Shown here piece after piece: positions 1 through 8,127 of a stretch of 64,000 nucleotides of DNA (position 1 is the first letter of the stretch; each line of letters starts with the position of its first letter). The notes under the pieces were generated by a model that was not told the DNA's origin, did no database searches, and saw nothing but the letters and a program-made list of their open reading frames with translations. The translations under genes were made by a program, and so were the position numbers. The DNA is taken from assembly GCF_012726205.1 (NCBI RefSeq), contig NZ_JAASAE010000001.1, positions 248,001-312,000 of the forward strand. The letters are read 5' to 3'. Source of the DNA: Rhodococcus sp. HNM0569 (GTDB lineage Bacteria > Actinomycetota > Actinomycetes > Mycobacteriales > Mycobacteriaceae).

Positions 1-778
1 CCGTCTGCTCGGCGCTGAGCGGCTCGCCGAGCCGCGCACTGAACTCCTCCCCCGCGTTGTTGCGCCACCGCGCCTCGCCCGAATACGCGAGGAACACGAC
101 GGGCCGCACGACGCCGTCGGCGAGGGCGTCGGAGTAGCCGTACGAGTGGTCGGACTTCGACCGCATGTGGCCTTCGCCGTCCGGCTCGTAGGTGACGAAC
201 GGAATGGGGCTGTCGTCGCTGCGGAACGGGGTGCCGGTGAGCGCCAGACGACGCGTGGCGTCGCCGAACGCCTCACGGATGCCCTCGCCCCAACTGCGGG
301 CGTCGCCGCCGTGGTGGATCTCGTCGAGAATGACGAGGGTGCGTCGTGCTTCGGTGCGCACGCGGTGCCGGAAGGGGTGCGATGCGACCTGCGCGTAGGT
401 GACGACGACGCCGTGGTAGTCGCTCGACGTCTGGCCGGTCGAGTTCGTGAAATGCGAGTCGAGCGCGAGGCCCGTGCGAGCCGCGGACTCGGACCACTGG
501 TGTTTCAGGTGCTCGGTGGGTGCGACGACCGTGATCTGGTCGACGGTGCGGTCGCGCAGCAACTCCGACGCGACCCGCAGCGCGAACGTCGTCTTACCCG
601 CGCCGGGCGTCGCGACCGCGAGGAAGTCGCGCGGCTTGGTGGCGAGGTACTTGGTGAGCGCGCGGCGCTGCCACGCGCGCAACTGGCCGCCTGTCGCGCG
701 CAGTTCGCCCGTCCGAGCGTCCTCCCCGACACCGGTCGGGTCGAGCTCGGTGGCAGTGTCGACCGGATCGGCGCTCAC
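1..778 (-). CDS. DEAD/DEAH-box superfamily II helicase, N-terminal part (runs off left edge)
   Basis: The reading frame starts at a GTG whose first base is 778 and leaves the window at base 1, giving 259 residues. A strong Shine-Dalgarno run (GAGGAGG) sits just upstream of the GTG and supports this start. Visible motifs are Walker A ATPGAGKT (about residues 56-63), motif II DEIH (about 152-155) and motif III-like TGTPFR (about 181-186), all in the order of the first RecA-like domain of an SF2 helicase or restriction-type translocase. The second RecA domain would lie outside the window. ATP-dependent nucleic-acid remodelling is the family role; the substrate cannot be told. It is transcribed away from the YihY gene that follows. 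Confidence 0.9.
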   Translation of the reverse strand, partial: MSADPVDTATELDPTGVGEDARTGELRATGGQLRAWQRRALTKYLATKPRDFLAVATPGAGKTTFALRVASELLRDRTVDQITVVAPTEHLKHQWSESAARTGLALDSHFTNSTGQTSSDYHGVVVTYAQVASHPFRHRVRTEARRTLVILDEIHHGGDARSWGEGIREAFGDATRRLALTGTPFRSDDSPIPFVTYEPDGEGHMRSKSDHSYGYSDALADGVVRPVVFLAYSGEARWRNNAGEEFSARLGEPLSAEQT

Positions 779-1039
779 GACCGGCCCTCCTCGGCGGTAT
801 CGAGCCGAACTGGGGTGCCGAACGGTGCGTGAGCGGCGCCGGTGGTGCGTGCGGGGGATGTGGCTCGTGCAGTGAACATCGCCGTGCAGCCTATCGCTCG
901 GAGCCGACCGGATCCGAAACGCGACACAGTCGTGTTCGCAACACTCACCCCGCATGGGCGCCACCGAGCAGACCCACGGCGACACGTCGGGGGTCGCAGG
1001 CGCCATTCGGCCGCGTGTCCTGGGATGCTGGAGGCCGAC

Positions 1040-2176
1040 ATGACCGAATCCGCAGCACGCCACGCCGGGCGAGACGAACGGAACGGTGACGCGCCGGCTC
1101 GCCGTCACCCGATCCGCCGCACCGTGCGATTCGTCGTGCGCACCGCGGAGAAGTCGTGGGACGACTCGATCTTCGGTCGTTCCGCGACGGCCGCGTTCTG
1201 GCAGACGCTGTCGCTGCCGCCGTTGCTGCTGGGCCTACTCGGAATGCTCGGGTGGTTCGGCCCGCAGACGGTCGACCTGATCGAAGAGAAGATCATCAGC
1301 TTCAGCCGGACGGTGTTCAGCGAGAACGTCGTCGAAAGCATCATCGGGCCCACCGTCGCGGACATGCTCGCGCGGGGCCGCGCCGAGGTCGTGTCACTGA
1401 GTTTTCTGCTGTCGCTGTGGGCCGGTTCGTCGGCGATCTCTACATTCGTCGACTCGATCGTCGCGGCACACGGCCAGGCGGACGAACGGCACCCGGTGTG
1501 GCAGCGGGTGTTCGCACTGCTGCTCTACGTCGTGTTCCTGGTGCTCGCGGTGTTCACCTTGCCGCTCGTGGCGCTCGGGCCCACGCTGATCGGGCGGATG
1601 CTGCCCGACTCGTGGCACGACCTGGGCAGCCGACTGGTCGACACGCTGTACTACCCCGCGGTGTTCCTGCTGCTGATCGTGGGGCTCACGACGCTCTACA
1701 AGGTGGCGCTGCCGCGCTCGCTGCCGTGGCATCGGCTCCTCGGCGGTGCGCTGCTCGCCGGCGCCTTCTTCGTCGCCGCGAGCACGGTGCTGCGCACCTA
1801 TCTGACCTGGCTCACCGGCACCGGCTACACGTACGGCGCGCTCGCCGCCCCCATCGCGTTCCTCCTGTTCACATTCTTCCTCGGCTTCGCGGTCGTCCTC
1901 GGCGCGGAGTTCAACGCGACGGTCCAGGAGTTCTGGCCCGCGCGGGCGACGCGCATCGAGCAGGTGCGGGACTGGCTCGCGGCGCAGACGTCGGCCAATC
2001 CGACCGGACCGATGACAGCGATCACGAAACGATTCGCGACGACACCGATGCGAATCGGACCGCTGCGCACCACCTCGACGGAACCCGATGCGGACGGACC
2101 GGACCGGATGGACCTCGACGCGCGGCCGCCGGACGCCGCGCCGTCACACGACGACGCGTCGCCGGAAGGACGCTAG
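1040..2176 (+). CDS. YihY/virulence-factor BrkB family inner-membrane protein
   Basis: 378 residues from the ATG at 1040, chosen because GGAGG lies a few bases upstream; earlier in-frame starts at 842 and 1025 lack a ribosome site. The protein has a short charged N-terminus, about six hydrophobic segments between roughly residues 50 and 310, and a long polar C-terminal tail rich in Asp, Pro and Thr. The spacing of membrane segments and the motif region around FFLGFAVVLGAEFNA fit the YihY/BrkB family. The family is abundant but its molecular role is unsettled. It corresponds in position to M. tuberculosis Rv2707. The stop overlaps the end of the convergent DUF3039 gene by 4 bp. Confidence 0.88.
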   Translation: MTESAARHAGRDERNGDAPARRHPIRRTVRFVVRTAEKSWDDSIFGRSATAAFWQTLSLPPLLLGLLGMLGWFGPQTVDLIEEKIISFSRTVFSENVVESIIGPTVADMLARGRAEVVSLSFLLSLWAGSSAISTFVDSIVAAHGQADERHPVWQRVFALLLYVVFLVLAVFTLPLVALGPTLIGRMLPDSWHDLGSRLVDTLYYPAVFLLLIVGLTTLYKVALPRSLPWHRLLGGALLAGAFFVAASTVLRTYLTWLTGTGYTYGALAAPIAFLLFTFFLGFAVVLGAEFNATVQEFWPARATRIEQVRDWLAAQTSANPTGPMTAITKRFATTPMRIGPLRTTSTEPDADGPDRMDLDARPPDAAPSHDDASPEGR

Positions 2177-2406
2177 TCCTTGCGCATCTGCTCGTAGATC
2201 TTCTTGCAGTCGGGGCACACGGGCGAGCCCGGCTTGGCCGACTTGGTGACCGGGAAAACCTCACCGCACAGCGCCACCACGTGCGTGCCCATCACAGCGG
2301 ACTCGGCGATCTTGTTCTTCTTGACGTAGTGGAAGACCTTCGGCGCGTCGTCGTCGGTGGTCTCGTCGGTCGAGACGTCGGGGCGTTCCTTGATCTGGGT
2401 GCTCAT
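2173..2406 (-). CDS. DUF3039 family small protein
   Basis: 77 residues. The acidic N-terminus is followed by the conserved block KVFHYVKKNKIAES and a CGE...CPDC arrangement near the C-terminus that looks like a small zinc-binding site. Length and motif order fit the actinobacterial DUF3039 family, and the place beside the YihY gene matches M. tuberculosis Rv2708c. No function is established. It converges on and overlaps the YihY gene by 4 bp. It marks the left border of the accessory island. Confidence 0.9.
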   Translation of the reverse strand: MSTQIKERPDVSTDETTDDDAPKVFHYVKKNKIAESAVMGTHVVALCGEVFPVTKSAKPGSPVCPDCKKIYEQMRKD

Positions 2407-3145
2407 AGGTCAATAATGCCGCACCGTCGCCTTCCGGCGCGTGTGCACCGAATCAGAACGATAGGCATCGGAGTTTTGCCCGCGGTTTCCTACTCGCTGG
2501 TCGCGTCGCGCGTACGGTGCACCGATGATCCCCGACACAGATGGGCTGGTCCGCCGGCTCGTACTCGCGGGCGATGTGTCGTTCCGGAAGTGCGAGCCAC
2601 TGCGGATTCGTCCTGGAGTTGCACGCATGATGGCGGACGATCTCGTCCACGGTTGTGTATGCCCGCTCTGGGCGAGGCGGCCCCCGGGCGCTGTCGCGTA
2701 CTCGATGCCGTTCTACTCCGAGGCTGCCGCACGCGACGCGAACGCATTGGATGGTGTTCCTGCCACCGTGCAGCGGCACTGTGGTGGGCCTTGGAAACGC
2801 AACCGTCGCCACAGGCGATCGAGCGGGAGATGAGGGCCAGGGTCGCGCCCACGATCGCACTCGTGCTGGCGTAATTCATACCCGCCTGTTCGCGACACGC
2901 GTCCACGACGGCGTCATGCACCTAATCGGCACGGACCAGCAGGATTACTGCTTGCGGGAAGGACTGGGCGCACCGGATCGCCATACCTGCGCGCCTTCCT
3001 CACCGCTCCCGTCGACCCGCACGCTCAGACTGCTGCGCCTCGCAGTCCACGCCACACCGCACAACACAAACCCTTTCCAGCTCATCGTTATCGCACGCAC
3101 CGCGCATTGCCCGCCCACCCCGGAAGCTACCGCGCGCATTCGTTA
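2407..3145. other. Island left flank with no confident gene
   Basis: No open frame here shows a recognisable family. The most protein-like stretch is on the plus strand at 2525-2833 (102 codons, ATG start), but it has no ribosome site and its C-terminal third becomes arginine-rich. Minus-strand frames starting at 2921 and 2860 also look non-coding. Codon bias is weaker than in the flanking core genes, as expected for decayed or acquired DNA. Confidence 0.5.
2525..2833 (+). CDS. Possible small hypothetical protein
   Basis: A 102-residue frame from an ATG at 2525. The first 80 residues have mixed composition that could be a folded protein; the last 20 are mostly Arg, Gly and His and resemble readthrough of non-coding GC-rich DNA. 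There is no Shine-Dalgarno sequence and no recognised domain. It lies between the DUF3039 gene and a transposase remnant and may be a fragment left by rearrangement. Confidence 0.25.
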   Translation: MIPDTDGLVRRLVLAGDVSFRKCEPLRIRPGVARMMADDLVHGCVCPLWARRPPGAVAYSMPFYSEAAARDANALDGVPATVQRHCGGPWKRNRRHRRSSGR

Positions 3146-3769
3146 TGTCGAGCAGGCGGGCAGGCCCGGTGCCGTCGATCACCGGAGTCAGGTCCACGAT
3201 CACCGTCACGAAATCGGGCTCGCCCTGGCCATGGCTGTGCTTCCACTTGTGCTCGTCGACCCCGAGGTAGCGGACACCGTCGAGATGTCCGGGGCGGTCG
3301 AACACCAGCTCGCGGGTCAGCGCACCCGCCAACGCGTTGACGGTGTTCCAGCCCAACCCCAACGCTCGAACGACCGCGGCGACCGACATCTTGTCGACCG
3401 CCAACCGCTGCAGGATCCAGCGGGCGCACCGACGCGTAGTTGTCGCCTTCGGAGCGGCGACTCTGTCGATCCGCTGCCGGAAGATCATCACCTCGCATCC
3501 ATCGTCCGAGCACGTGAAGCACGGTGGCGGACCCGCAACCGGGTGGGGTGCCCGATTACCGGCAGATCGGTCAGGACGCGGTCGCGCAGCCGTCCCGGCT
3601 GTCCGCACACCGGGCACGTCGGATCGTGCTCGACGGGCCGGCACTCGATGTGGGTGAGGTCGTCGGTGATGGCGGCACCGGTGATGGTGACCCCGAGTTC
3701 GACGGATCGGCAGATGGTGTCGGCGACAAGGCACGTAGGCTCAGACATGGTCCGGTGGGTGGTCGACAA
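3146..3769 (-). pseudogene. ISL3-family transposase, frameshifted and 3'-truncated
   Basis: The N-terminal part starts at 3769 (or an internal ATG at 3748) and shows the ISL3 zinc-finger-like region CPVCGQPGRLRDR. After a frameshift near 3530 the next frame continues with CFTCSDDGCE, a helix-turn-helix-like stretch, and LGVDEHKWKH, which carries the first Asp expected of the ISL3 DDE site. Similarity stops after about GTGPARLLDI near 3146, so the rest of the catalytic domain is missing. ISL3 transposases are usually about 400 residues; only about half remains. The element is dead. No matching terminal repeat pair was found. Confidence 0.85.
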
Positions 3770-3822
3770 GGCGTGTAGGAACCCTCATCGTCACACCCCA
3801 GGACCCGCCTACATCTTGTGCC

Positions 3823-4215
3823 TCACCCCGTCAGCCGCGAACCGGTGTCATGCACTCCCGATCGGGAAGAGCCCGAAATCTCTGCAAGCAGTGCGTCTCG
3901 CCTAGCCATGTACTCGGCCTCACCGATGAGGCTCAGTCCCGGAACGAACCCATTCCCCACTTGTCGGTCCGGCCACTCGACGCAGAAACCAGATCCTTGG
4001 CTCGCCGGTTCGTGCTCGAGTCCTACCCATTCGACTATCACATGTGCCGGGTTCGGGTAGATGATCCGTCCTGGATGGCCCGCACTGAGTACTTGTGGCC
4101 TTGTCTCGGGATCGAAGATGTCGCGCCCCTCGTCGAGCCCCGTGTAGATCACTGCTTGCCCGCGCTCGACCTTCGATTCCGGAAGCGGCGGCAGGTCCCG
4201 CAACTCTCGAGTCAT
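3823..4215 (-). CDS. Hypothetical protein
   Basis: 130 residues from the ATG at 4215; an in-frame GTG at 4287 would give 154. Neither has a good ribosome site. The sequence looks like a real globular protein: a charged N-terminus, then a block VERGQAVIYTGLDEGRDIFD, then IIYPNPAHVIVEWVGLEHE. No family was recognised. It lies between the dead ISL3 transposase and the left end of the defective transposon at 4310, so it could be island cargo. Codon use is less GC-biased than in core genes. Confidence 0.5.
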   Translation of the reverse strand: MTRELRDLPPLPESKVERGQAVIYTGLDEGRDIFDPETRPQVLSAGHPGRIIYPNPAHVIVEWVGLEHEPASQGSGFCVEWPDRQVGNGFVPGLSLIGEAEYMARRDALLAEISGSSRSGVHDTGSRLTG

Positions 4216-4309
4216 ACGTACACAATCGCACCATTCGATCGACGCTTGGCTCGGACTGTCCGACAATCGGTCGTATTCGGACGCCACCGAACGAGCGCGG
4301 CAGCCGCGG

Positions 4310-4358
4310 TGTGACCTTCAGAGATAGATGACGGTGATTCATCAGGGGTGAGTGGCGG
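4310..4358 (-). repeat. Transposon terminal repeat, ATPase-side copy
   Basis: Read on the minus strand this starts ccgccactca and ends ggtcaca at 4310. It lies 17 bp past the stop codon of the ATPase pseudogene. It matches the copy at 10928-10976 at about 41 of 49 positions and the copy at 5815-5864 at about 43 of 49. Confidence 0.8.
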
Positions 4359-4374
4359 CCTTGCCGCAGTGGGG

Positions 4375-5171
4375 TCACGTGGCGCCGATGACGAGGGTGC
4401 TGCGGGCGGCTTCAACGACGTCGGCGGTGATCGTGGTCAGTTCGTCGATCGTCATGATGCGGCGGATCTGGGTGAAGTGACGCTGGAGGGGCCGGAAGTC
4501 TCCGGAGGTTATGGGGGGCGATGGCGGCGATGGCTTGGGTGTCGGCGAAGTCGTCGTCGCTGAGGTCGAGGCCGAGGGTGCGCCAGTGGCGGGTCAGGAC
4601 GAAGGTCAGCTCGTCGTTGGTTAGGGGACGGCAATGGTGGGCGAGCCCGACACGGCTGTAGAGCTGGCCATGGCGGGAGAAGCATTATTCGATGCCGGGC
4701 ATGCCGATGAGGATCAGCCGGTGCTCGCCGCGGTCTTATTCGTCGCGGAGCATCTCGAGGGCACTGGTGGTCAGGCGTTCGGATGCGTCGATGATGCGGA
4801 GCTGGATACGGTCGCAGCGGGCCGCGGGGTCGGTCTGCTCGCCGATGCAGACGCTGGCACGGGTGGCGATCCGGGCGAGGTCTTCACGGATGCGTCGGAC
4901 GGTGGTCCGGTGTATGGGGTGTAGACGATGGTGCGGGTGCGTGCGAGGGCGGCGTTGATTGGGCGTTCAGCGTCCTTGTCTCGTGGTCCCAATCCTCGAG
5001 GAGTGGTTCGGCTTTGTCCCAGCGGGCGTAGCGGCGGGCGGAGAGGGTTTTGCTGACTCCGGCTGGGCCGTAGCAGATTCCGATGGTGGCCTCGCGGCGG
5101 ACGGTGTCGGCGAACTCGGCGAACCGGCGGTGTTCTTTGGTGGTGATGAAGTTGCCCGGGCGTGTGGCCAT
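4375..5171 (-). pseudogene. TniB-like AAA-family transposition ATPase, decayed
   Basis: From the ATG at 5171 the frame reads through [16 protein letters not shown] and a Walker A GPAGVSKT (normally GPAGVGKT). It then needs frameshifts near 5000, 4915 and 4515 and crosses in-frame TAA codons after MLRDE and after IGMPGIE. Joined across these lesions the protein is about 265 residues and ends with ITADVVEAARSTLVIGAT, the usual end of this family. The Walker B region reads LRIIDASERL where an Asp-Glu pair is expected. The family partners a DDE transposase and activates target capture. This copy cannot make a working protein. Confidence 0.85.
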
Positions 5172-5175
5172 CTGG

Positions 5176-5236
5176 TCAGTCCTCCATGTAGGTGCGCAGT
5201 CGGCGGCGGGGGTCTTCGGTCGGCGGCTGAATGACC
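5176..5236 (-). pseudogene. 3' remnant of the partner transposase gene
   Basis: Immediately upstream of the ATPase pseudogene the minus strand reads [19 protein letters not shown] followed by a stop at 5176, 4 bp before the ATPase ATG. This tail and spacing are what is seen when a transposase gene precedes a TniB-like ATPase gene. Upstream of about 5236 the frame loses any likeness to a transposase, so nearly the whole gene has been deleted. Confidence 0.55.
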
Positions 5237-5326
5237 GCGATCGATCTCGAATTGCCCGCCCTCGACGGTGATTGCGGACCAGATTTCAGCGTGCGACATC
5301 ACGAGGCCCATGTCTCCCGGAGGTGC

Positions 5327-5745
5327 TCAGTACCTGGACATGCAGTCGCGCAGCAGGTCAGGTGAGAGTTCGGCGATCGTGCAGGTGATGCTGCGCCAGC
5401 CGGGCCCGCCTCCGAACTGGTCCTGAGACGAGTCGACCAGCACCTCGACCTCATTCGTGCCGGCCGCGGTACGCAGGTAGTACACGATGGGGTCGCCCTC
5501 GGTCGTATACGAAGTGAGCGCGAACTCGCCGCCACCGTGTTCTCTGCCTTCCGGCAGGCAGTCCGTCACCGTCGGGGTGAATGGCTCCTGCGGCTCGGTT
5601 CCGGGCGCGGCGCCGCGGCGCCGCAACTCGGCAGTGCGGAGCGCCAGATGATTTCGGCCGACGTCGGCGTGGACGGACGCTCTTGGCTGAAGTAGACAAG
5701 CGCGGCGACGGTGGCGAAAAGGATGACGAAGGGGACACACCGCAT
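5327..5745 (-). pseudogene. Frameshifted small exported or membrane-anchored protein
   Basis: The ATG at 5745 has a GGGGAGG run about 12 bases upstream. It opens with a hydrophobic N-terminus (MRCVPFVILFATVAALVYF) that could be a signal peptide or anchor, then TSAEIIWRSALPSC. A one-base shift in a GC-rich run near 5600 moves coding to the frame that reads EPFTPTVTDCLPEGREHGGG and continues to DLLRDCMSRY and a stop at 5327. Repaired length is about 139 residues. Two or more Cys in the mature part suggest an extracytoplasmic domain. No family was named. A sequencing error in the GC run is the alternative to a true frameshift. Confidence 0.5.
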
Positions 5746-5814
5746 CGCTACCTGTGTCCTCCCCGCCCTCGTGACGACAGATTAGATGCAGCATTGACTT
5801 CGAGGCGTCGGCAC

Positions 5815-5864
5815 CCGCCACTCACGCCTGACGAATCACCCCCATCTATCCCTGATAGGTCACA
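5815..5864 (+). repeat. Transposon terminal repeat, transposase-side copy
   Basis: On the plus strand it starts ccgccactca and ends ggtcaca at 5864. It is one base longer than the other two copies because of an extra A near the outer end. It is inverted relative to 4310-4358, so the two bound the element between them. Confidence 0.75.
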
Positions 5865-6370
5865 CCGGTGTCCCGGTCGAGACAATGCGAAAATGATTGG
5901 GAAACAAGAAGCTTTCCCTCACCCTGTCTACGCGAGCAAGTCCGACCGCCTCGCCGACGACGAAATGCGCGCCTGGCGACGACACCGCGCCGAGCCTCCT
6001 CCGGTCATTGAGCCGCCACCCCGACAGTCGCATCGCAGGCCGGTCGCACCGGTCGACGTGCCCGCCGGCGTGGGCTGCGGTTGCGACATCTGGGGCGACG
6101 TGGGCCGGGGTGCGCAGGGTATCGCGAAGGTCGGCTTCGAGAAGCCCGGACGGCAACCGTTCCACCAGCCAACAGCGTCACTGCGGAGCGCACGACGCGC
6201 ACGACGAAAGCCGCTGCTGCAGTGTTGGCGCCTTGCAGGGAGCGGACACATGTCGACCAGACGCACTCTTCGGCAGGTGCGGCAGGATGCGGGAATCCTC
6301 ACCCGTAATGATGGGAATCAGGCTGATAACCGCAGGGAAGAGGACGTTATCCACTCATAACCTTCGGTCC
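5865..6370. other. Intergenic stretch without a confident gene
   Basis: A plus-strand frame from an ATG at 5893 to the stop at 6360 is open but has no ribosome site and no recognised motif; its start region has ordinary composition and its centre is Pro/Arg-rich. A minus-strand frame at 5860-6165 is equally unconvincing. The promoter for the DedA operon should lie in the last 150 bases; no clear -10/-35 pair was picked out. Confidence 0.5.
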
Positions 6371-7033
6371 ATGGATCTCATACTTGGCGCTTCGCAAAGC
6401 AGTACTGTCGAACTCGACGGCCTTGCTGGCTTGGCGGTCGACCTGATGGAGCTCCTCGGAGCTCCGGGAGCGGGCCTTGCAGTGGCTGCGGAGAATCTGT
6501 TTCCGCCGATACCGAGCGAGGTGATTCTGCCGCTTGCCGGGTTCGCCGCCTCCCGCGGCGAGATCTCCCTCGGCGCAGCCCTCTTGTGGACCACTCTCGG
6601 CTCCATCATCGGTGCATTGCTGCTGTACTTCATAGGGCGTGCAGTCGGGCGCCGGCGCATGTACGCGCTGGTTGCGAAGATGCCGCTGGTGACTACGACG
6701 GACCTCGAACGCAGCGAAGAGTGGTTCTCCCGCCACGGCGCCAAGGCGGTGTTCCTCGGCCGTATGGTCCCGCTCGTTCGCAGCCTGGTGTCAGTTCCTG
6801 CCGGGGTCGAGGCTATGCCTCCTGGGCGCTTTCTCCTCCTGACGGCTGCCGGGAGTGCTCTGTGGAACTCGGCATTCGTGCTCGCCGGGTATGGCCTCGG
6901 CGAGAACTGGGGCGCCGTGGAACCGTACGCGGACGTGCTACAGAAGCTGGTGATCGTTGTCGGCGCGGTGGCCGTCACGCTGTTCGTAGTCCGTCGTGTC
7001 CGCTCCCTTCGAGCCCGTAGGGTCGGATCGTGA
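6371..7033 (+). CDS. DedA-family membrane protein
   Basis: 220 residues from the ATG at 6371; the frame is open further upstream but only this start gives a family-like N-terminus. Signature blocks are ENLFPPIPSEVILPLAGFAA (about residues 36-55) and FLGRMVPLVRSLVSVPAG (about 130-147), both hallmarks of DedA/VTT-domain proteins, with hydrophobic segments on either side and at the C-terminus. DedA proteins are thought to be lipid flippases or proton-coupled carriers needed for envelope homeostasis. The stop overlaps the kinase start by 4 bp (GTGA), so the two are translationally coupled. This suggests that the kinase senses an envelope state linked to DedA action. Confidence 0.9.
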   Translation: MDLILGASQSSTVELDGLAGLAVDLMELLGAPGAGLAVAAENLFPPIPSEVILPLAGFAASRGEISLGAALLWTTLGSIIGALLLYFIGRAVGRRRMYALVAKMPLVTTTDLERSEEWFSRHGAKAVFLGRMVPLVRSLVSVPAGVEAMPPGRFLLLTAAGSALWNSAFVLAGYGLGENWGAVEPYADVLQKLVIVVGAVAVTLFVVRRVRSLRARRVGS

Positions 7034-8127
7034 CAATGTTCCAACATCCTCGACGCACGCTCGCGGAGGCCTGTCGTTGCATAGCCGGGAGCGTGCTCGG
7101 CACGGCGAGCGCCGTGTCGGGCGCCGCGACGTTAGCCGTTGGAAAGCTGGAATCAGCCCGCCGAGCAGCGGAGAGAGATCGTCGGCGTCTGGTTCGCTGG
7201 TACGACGCTGAGTCTGTGCGCGATCTTCCTGATCGCGATCCTTCGGGGTATCTGCTCGGCCGCCTCGCGTACGGCCCTATGGCCGGATTCGTCATTGTGC
7301 TGGTGCTCGTCGCCAGTGCGGGGTACGCGGGCTGGGGCCTGGTCCTGTTGTCGACCGGACGCATTCCACCAGCTGACGGCATCGTGTCGCTCGCGATTTC
7401 CGCAATCGCGATCTACCTGGCGGTGCGCTTGGCAGCGATTCTCGGGCAATGGGATGTTCGACTAGCACTACGCACCCTCGGTAACGATGCAGCCCAGAAC
7501 CGCCTGAGCGAACTCCGGCGAACCCGCGCGGACGTCATCGCGGCGATTGACGACGAACGGCGGCGAATCGAACGCGCCCTCCATGACGATGTACAACAAC
7601 GGGCTGTGGCGCTCGCACTCTCCATCGGCCGCGCGCGCCGCAAGGCTGAGCGCGCTCACGGTGACTTGGTGGCCGACCTCGACCACGCAGTCGCGCAGTC
7701 GCAGGCACTTCTCGCTGAGCTGCGAGACGTGGCTTGGCGAATCTATCCCGCCGTCCTCGACGAACACGGACTCGCGGCAGCCTTGGAAGGGTTGTCAGCA
7801 CACACGTTTCTGCCTGTGGACTTAGATGTGCGGATCCTGTCGGAGCCTCCCCACGACGTTGCGGCAGCCATGTATTACGTTGCTGCCGAGGCTGTTACGA
7901 ACGCGACCAAACACTCCGGCGCCAATCGAGTTGCCGTGGCTGTTGCATCGGACGAGAGAACCGTTACGCTCACCACGGTCGACAACGGGTCCGGAGGCGC
8001 CGACCCGTCCGGAACGGGGCTAACCGGTCTGCAGCGACGCGTCGCCGCTCTCGATGGCATGTTCTCGGTCCACAGCCCACCAGGGGGGCCGACCGTCCTG
8101 GAAGCGAGGATTCCGTGCGCATCGTGA
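7030..8127 (+). CDS. Sensor histidine kinase, NarL/DesK-type (HisKA_3)
   Basis: 365 residues from the GTG at 7030, which overlaps the DedA stop. The N-terminal 85 residues are cytoplasmic-looking and rich in Ala and Arg. Two membrane segments follow (about 90-115 and 118-140). The dimerisation and phosphoacceptor helix carries ERALHDDVQQ with the His near residue 185. The ATPase domain shows an N-box (EAVTNATKHSG, about 285-295) and glycine boxes DNGSGG and GTGLTG. There is almost no extracytoplasmic loop, so sensing within or near the membrane is likely. It overlaps the response-regulator start by 13 bp, marking a cognate pair. Confidence 0.93.
   Translation: MTMFQHPRRTLAEACRCIAGSVLGTASAVSGAATLAVGKLESARRAAERDRRRLVRWYDAESVRDLPDRDPSGYLLGRLAYGPMAGFVIVLVLVASAGYAGWGLVLLSTGRIPPADGIVSLAISAIAIYLAVRLAAILGQWDVRLALRTLGNDAAQNRLSELRRTRADVIAAIDDERRRIERALHDDVQQRAVALALSIGRARRKAERAHGDLVADLDHAVAQSQALLAELRDVAWRIYPAVLDEHGLAAALEGLSAHTFLPVDLDVRILSEPPHDVAAAMYYVAAEAVTNATKHSGANRVAVAVASDERTVTLTTVDNGSGGADPSGTGLTGLQRRVAALDGMFSVHSPPGGPTVLEARIPCAS

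Larger units (their letters stand above)
4310..5864 (-). mobile_element. Defective transposon of the TniB/Mu-like (DDE transposase plus AAA ATPase) type
   Basis: The segment is bounded by two inverted ends of about 49 bp (4310-4358 and 5815-5864) that match at about 43 positions by eye and begin outward with TGTGACC, the 5'-TG...CA-3' pattern of Tn7/Mu-like elements. Between them are a decayed AAA ATPase pseudogene, the last codons of the upstream transposase gene, and a frameshifted secreted-protein gene. Most of the transposase is deleted. No matching 5-bp target duplication is seen (cgcgg on the left, ccggt on the right). The orientation is transposase end near 5864 and ATPase end near 4310. 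Confidence 0.75.

Noticed and set aside
4305-5869. Target-site duplication of the TniB-type element
   Set aside because: The 5 bp outside the two tips (cgcgg and ccggt) do not match, so no duplication is claimed.
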